From contig JAURXE010000088.1 of NCBI GenBank assembly GCA_030654635.1, forward strand, positions 1 to 5,170: a stretch of 5,170 bases of DNA. Direction: 5' to 3'. A model generated the notes under the pieces. That model saw only the letters and a program-made list of their open reading frames with translations. It was not told where the DNA came from and made no database searches. This document shows, piece by piece, positions 1-5,170 of this stretch. The first letter of the stretch is position 1, and each line of letters starts with the position of its first letter. Source of the stretch: Pseudomonas sp. (lineage in GTDB: Bacteria; Pseudomonadota; Gammaproteobacteria; Pseudomonadales; Pseudomonadaceae). Made by a program: the position numbers and the translations under genes.

Positions 1-1714
<1,714 letters not shown>

Positions 1715-1718
1715 GTTT

Positions 1719-1723
1719 CCTCC
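1719..1723 (-). promoter_or_regulatory. aruG ribosome binding site
   Basis: GGAGG sits 4 nt before ATG 1714, with purine-rich AAAC between. It fixes the aruG start. The predicted stem at 1728-1755 ends only 4 nt upstream of it, so ribosome access may depend on RNA folding. Confidence 0.75.
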
Positions 1724-1727
1724 GAAG

Positions 1728-1755
1728 GGCGGCGCGCCGACAACACGCGACCGCC
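1728..1755 (-). promoter_or_regulatory. GC-rich stem-loop next to the aruG ribosome binding site
   Basis: On the mRNA strand GGCGG-U-CGCG pairs with CGCGCCGCC: nine base pairs with one bulged U, enclosing the 9-nt loop UGUUGUCGG. All nine pairs are G-C or C-G, so it should be very stable. It is not followed by a U-run, so it is not an intrinsic terminator. By position it could limit or guide ribosome binding at aruG, act as a processing barrier, or simply reflect GC-rich sequence. Function is inferred only. Confidence 0.5.
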
Positions 1756-1874
1756 GCTTGCGACCAGCTGAATGTGCGTGGCACGCAACGCGCGCCCTCT
1801 GTACTTAACAGGCCGGTTAAAAACCACCTGGGTTGCCCCGCTTTTAAAAAACAAGGGCCGTTAACAATGACCGC

Positions 1875-2891
1875 TTACACCGCGACCAAACGCACGCTGG
1901 CGCCTTCGCCAACGCCCAGCGCCTCGGCCACTTGCGCACTCAGGGTCAGCGGCTTGCCCGGCACCCAATCCAGCTCGGCAACCACGGCGCGGTAATCTTG
2001 CAATTGACCGTTGGCGAGCAGATAGCTGCGCCCGCCAAGCTCAGGCTCGCCGATACGGATCGGCACCACCCGGCTCTGGGCGATCGAGCGGATGCCCGAG
2101 GTGCGCGCATGCAGAGTTGGTCCGCCGTCAAAAATATCGATGTAATGCTCGGTCTCGAAACCCTCACGCATCAGGATGTCGAAGGTGATTTGCGCGCGCG
2201 GATGCACCTGGCCCATGGCCTCTTGCGCGGCATCCGGCAGCAGCGGCACGTAGATCGGGTAATGTGGCATCAGCTCGGCCAGGAAAGTACGGCTTTTCAG
2301 GCTGCTCAACCGCTCGGCGGTGGTGTAACTCATGTCGAAGAAATTGCGCCCCACCGCATCCCAGAACGGCGAGTCGCCGTGCTCATCGCTCTGCCCGACG
2401 ATCTCCACCACCATCGCCTCGGCAAAGCGCTCGGGATGACTGCCGACAAACAGCAAGCGACCGCGCGAGTTCAATTCGGAGGCAACCGAGCGCACCAGCC
2501 CCGGTTCTATGTAGAAGCTGGTCAGCAGGCTATTGCCGGTCAGGTCGTGGCAGAGCGACAGCGCATGGATCTTGTTGTGGATCGACAAGGAGCGCGAGGC
2601 ATGCACAAAGGTTTCATTGCGAAAGCTGTAAAAGGGGTCGGAGTAACCGGCCGAGGCGACTATCGCCGAGCAGCCCACCAGGCGCTTGGCCTCGGTATCT
2701 TCGAGCACGAAGAAGTAGCTTTCTTCGCCGTTGAAGCTCACTTCCGCGGAAAACGACGCTTCGGAGGCGGCGATTTTATCGCGCAGGCAATCAGCGTCAT
2801 CCGGCAAGGAGGTGACACCCACCGGACTGTCCGCAGCCAGACGCTGCACTTCGGACAAGTCGGCCATTTGCGCGGGGCGCATTACCAGCAT
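1875..2891 (-). CDS. aruF: arginine N-succinyltransferase, AruF subunit (AstA family)
   Basis: This is the first of the two AstA-family paralogues and the partner of AruG in the succinyl-CoA:arginine N-succinyltransferase, 338 residues, with no signal peptide. Blocks shared with AruG are the N-terminal MRPAQMADLSEVQRLA, YFFVLED (59-65), HDLTGNS (115-121), SPFWDAVGRNFF (174-185), FLAELMPHYPIY (203-214), VHP (229-231), EGFE (243-246) and YIDIFDGGP (250-258). It diverges from AruG between the blocks and lacks AruG's SELC after the DLTGN motif and its charged/polar C-terminal tail. An upstream in-frame ATG at 2972 exists, but the start at 2891 is chosen because AGGAG at 2899-2903 precedes it by 7 nt and homology begins here; the extra residues would translate through the hairpin at 2917-2943. 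ATG at 2882 (fourth codon) is a minor alternative. It lies 165 bp after aruC and 160 bp before aruG, wide gaps for one operon. Confidence 0.94.
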   Translation of the reverse strand: MLVMRPAQMADLSEVQRLAADSPVGVTSLPDDADCLRDKIAASEASFSAEVSFNGEESYFFVLEDTEAKRLVGCSAIVASAGYSDPFYSFRNETFVHASRSLSIHNKIHALSLCHDLTGNSLLTSFYIEPGLVRSVASELNSRGRLLFVGSHPERFAEAMVVEIVGQSDEHGDSPFWDAVGRNFFDMSYTTAERLSSLKSRTFLAELMPHYPIYVPLLPDAAQEAMGQVHPRAQITFDILMREGFETEHYIDIFDGGPTLHARTSGIRSIAQSRVVPIRIGEPELGGRSYLLANGQLQDYRAVVAELDWVPGKPLTLSAQVAEALGVGEGASVRLVAV

Positions 2892-2898
2892 GGGGTCA

Positions 2899-2903
2899 CT
2901 CCT
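2899..2903 (-). promoter_or_regulatory. aruF ribosome binding site (decides the start)
   Basis: AGGAG lies 7 nt upstream of ATG 2891. It supports this start over the in-frame ATG at 2972, which would give a 27-residue extension without family similarity. It begins 3 nt after the U-run of the terminator-like hairpin. Confidence 0.8.
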
Positions 2904-2906
2904 TTT

Positions 2907-2943
2907 AATAAAAACTCCGAGGCCGACACAGTGTCGAACCCGG
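2907..2943 (-). terminator. intrinsic terminator-like hairpin between aruC and aruF (possible attenuator)
   Basis: On the mRNA strand, 2943-2917 folds as a 27-nt near-symmetric hairpin: CCGGG pairs with CCUCGG's last five bases (one G-U pair), then one mismatch, then UCGACA pairs with UGUCGG (one G-U pair), leaving a 3-nt loop. After AG comes UUUUUAUU. A GC-rich stem and an immediate U-run are the form of a Rho-independent terminator. It lies 113 nt after the aruC stop and just before the aruF ribosome binding site, so it could end part of the transcripts after aruC. The U-run is short (five U, then AUU), so leaky termination is more likely than a full stop. Confidence 0.6.
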
Positions 2944-3001
2944 AGAAAACCATGACAAAAGTCACAGCACACACAGAGATCGTTCTTCCCTGAGAATCGT
3001 C

Positions 3002-3020
3002 GTCATTCATCCTGAATGAC
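3002..3020 (-). repeat. 8-bp perfect inverted repeat downstream of aruC
   Basis: GTCATTCA and TGAATGAC flank a 3-nt centre (3010-3012), 36 bp past the aruC stop. In RNA it gives an 8-bp stem with a GGA loop. No U-run follows, so it is not an intrinsic terminator by itself. It might be a 3' end stabiliser or a processing site, or chance. Confidence 0.45.
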
Positions 3021-3056
3021 CGGGTGGCACAGCTGGGCTGCACCGCTCGAAAACAC

Positions 3057-4392
<1,336 letters not shown>

Positions 4393-4406
4393 CGGCCCGG
4401 CAAGGC

Positions 4407-4422
4407 TTACAGCAATGCGACA
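4407..4422 (-). promoter_or_regulatory. second ArgR half-site match, promoter-distal
   Basis: TGTCGC-ATTGCTGT-AA on the minus strand is another exact match to TGTCGC-N8-AA and shares TGTCGCAT with the proximal site 51 bp downstream. I do not see a convincing partner half-site 21 bp on either side, so it may be a lone half-site that supports looping or cooperative binding. Confidence 0.55.
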
Positions 4423-4536
4423 GAAAGCATCGCGAAGTCGCAGTTTAAACGCTGTTGAAGAGCCCCGCGCTGGCCCGAGCAAAATTCTGTCGCGCCAAAA
4501 CCCGCTCAGGCCCGGGCAACCCAAGGGACTGGATTG

Positions 4537-4591
4537 ACTGGCGACGACCTCGCTTGGAGCCTTGCAGGGCGAGCCAGCCAGTGATTTTTTT
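4537..4591 (+). terminator. plus-strand hairpin with T7 run, no matching gene
   Basis: Read on the plus strand, ACTGGC (4537-4542) pairs with GCCAGT (4577-4582) and CTCGC (4549-4553) with GCGAG (4569-4573) across a small asymmetric internal loop; GA and seven T (4585-4591) follow. This is the shape of an intrinsic terminator, or the 3' end of a small RNA, for rightward transcription. All protein genes here run leftward, and on the minus strand no U-run follows the hairpin. I see no clear plus-strand promoter nearby, so a small RNA gene is only a possibility. Confidence 0.4.
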
Positions 4592-4606
4592 CAATGCTTT
4601 TATTCT

Positions 4607-4667
4607 GGCAATGAAAATGCGCCGTCAGCGTGCGGCACGGGGAGTAGTTGACGCGATTTTCATTGCC
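4607..4667. repeat. 61-nt imperfect inverted repeat just downstream of argR
   Basis: GGCAATGAAAAT (4607-4618) and ATTTTCATTGCC (4656-4667) are perfect 12-bp arms; CGTCA (4623-4627) and TGACG (4649-4653) extend the stem after a small asymmetric bulge, and the loop holds a further small palindrome (GTGCGGCAC). It starts 30 nt after the argR stop. On the argR strand no U-run follows, so it is not a classic intrinsic terminator; it may protect the argR 3' end, mark a Rho-dependent end, or be a small dispersed repeat. Confidence 0.6.
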
Positions 4668-4696
4668 CGAACCTGCGAGCGATCAGCGCTGGTTTA

Positions 4697-5170
4697 TCAG
4701 CGCCGCTCAACCGCCGGCTGGCTGATTTCGAAGGGGCTGCTGCTGCGCCGCAGGTTGCGGTCTTCGCGCGGGGTGGCGCCGAAGAAGTTGCGGTAGGCGC
4801 TGGAGAAATGCGGCCCCGAGGAGAAGCCGCACGACAGGCCGATCTGGATGATCGATTTGCTGGTTTGCATCAACAACTGGCGGGCCTTGTTCAGCCGCAG
4901 TTCAAGGTAGTACTGGCTCGGCACCCGATTGAGGTATTGCTTGAAGATCCGCTCCAGCTGACGCCGCGAAACGCACACATGCTGGGCGATTTCGTCGGTG
5001 GTCAGCGGCTCTTCGATATTGGCCTCCATCAGCAACACCGCCTGAGTGAGCTTGGGGTGGCTGGAACCCAAGCGGTTTTGCAGTGGAATGCGCTGGCGCT
5101 CACTGCCCTCGCGAATCCGCTCAACCACCAGCTCTTCACTGACCGCACCGGCCAGTTCCGCGCCGTGATC
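4697..5170 (-). CDS. argR: ArgR transcriptional regulator, AraC/XylS family, C-terminal part (cut by window edge)
   Basis: Pseudomonas ArgR is an arginine-responsive AraC-family protein (about 330 residues), unrelated to the enterobacterial ArgR repressor. It activates arginine uptake and catabolism genes (aot-argR, aru) and represses some biosynthetic genes. The window holds the last 157 codons, open at 5170; an internal GTG at 5128 is not the start, because the family sequence (HGAELAGAVSEELVVERIREG) continues upstream in frame. The two helix-turn-helix units of the AraC domain are visible: TDEIAQHVCVSRRQLERIFKQYL and SIIQIGLSCGFSSGPHFSSAYRNFFGATPRE, the latter with the typical GFSS...F...FR/NFFG-TP signature. 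The missing N-terminal half would be the GlxA-like (DJ-1/PfpI-type) sensing domain of this subfamily. The gene lies directly upstream of aruC in the same direction, as in P. aeruginosa, where it ends the aot operon. The 419-bp gap with its own promoter suggests aruC is transcribed separately. Confidence 0.95.
   Translation of the reverse strand, partial: DHGAELAGAVSEELVVERIREGSERQRIPLQNRLGSSHPKLTQAVLLMEANIEEPLTTDEIAQHVCVSRRQLERIFKQYLNRVPSQYYLELRLNKARQLLMQTSKSIIQIGLSCGFSSGPHFSSAYRNFFGATPREDRNLRRSSSPFEISQPAVERR

Noticed and set aside
1775..1787. TGCGTG-G-CACGCA palindrome in the aruF-aruG gap
   Set aside because: The arms are short with a one-base centre in GC-rich DNA, and no U-run follows, so it is not strong enough to call as an operator or terminator.
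2892..2972. Upstream in-frame ATG (2972) as the aruF start
   Set aside because: The 27 extra residues have no family similarity and are translated from the hairpin region; AGGAG precedes ATG 2891 at the right distance.
1932..2993. 353-codon open frame on the plus strand opposite aruF
   Set aside because: It is antisense to a clear AstA-family gene, its product is rich in His, Arg and Gln with no recognisable domain, and it is a known artefact of GC-rich codon use on the other strand.
4488..4503. A third TGTCGC, on the plus strand, as an ArgR site
   Set aside because: The AA is missing at the required 8-nt spacing, there is no partner half-site, and the orientation is opposite to the two good sites.
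4697..5128. GTG at 5128 as the true argR start, giving a 143-residue protein
   Set aside because: The frame stays open to the window edge and the upstream residues continue the ArgR family sequence, so the gene is simply cut off.

Overview
The window is a piece of a Pseudomonas-type arginine catabolism locus (Pseudomonadaceae, Gammaproteobacteria). The evidence is the gene order argR-aruC-aruF-aruG-aruD, the split arginine N-succinyltransferase (two adjacent paralogues where enterobacteria have a single AstA), and an ArgR C-terminus that closely resembles what I remember of the P. aeruginosa AraC-type ArgR. The DNA is GC-rich with GC-biased third codon positions. All five real genes lie on the minus strand, so the locus reads from high to low coordinates. 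The long plus-strand open frames are shadows of these genes.

Layout in transcription order. 5170-4697: the 3' part of argR, encoding the C-terminal DNA-binding half of the regulator. 4696-4278: a 419-bp intergenic region with no gene. It holds a 61-nt imperfect inverted repeat just after argR, a hairpin plus T-run pointing the other way (plus strand), two good matches to the Pseudomonas ArgR site TGTCGC-N8-AA, a putative ArgR-dependent promoter, a leader hairpin and the aruC Shine-Dalgarno. 4277-3057: aruC. 3056-2892: a 165-bp gap with a terminator-like hairpin and U-run directly before the aruF ribosome binding site. 2891-1875: aruF. 1874-1715: a 160-bp gap with a GC-rich hairpin close to the aruG ribosome binding site. 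1714-677: aruG. 677-1: the 5' part of aruD, overlapping aruG by one base and cut by the window edge.

The enzymes belong to the arginine succinyltransferase (AST) pathway. AruF and AruG succinylate arginine with succinyl-CoA; AruB (not in the window) hydrolyses the product to succinylornithine; AruC transaminates that to succinylglutamate semialdehyde; AruD oxidises it to succinylglutamate; AruE (not in the window) releases glutamate and succinate. ArgR with arginine is the expected activator of the operon.

The genes themselves are a known system. I see no undescribed protein system, CRISPR array, mobile element or tRNA. The points of interest are non-coding: the possible attenuator between aruC and aruF, which would separate the aminotransferase from the purely catabolic genes; the hairpin beside the aruG start; the layout of the ArgR sites and promoter; and the two unexplained stem-loops between argR and aruC.
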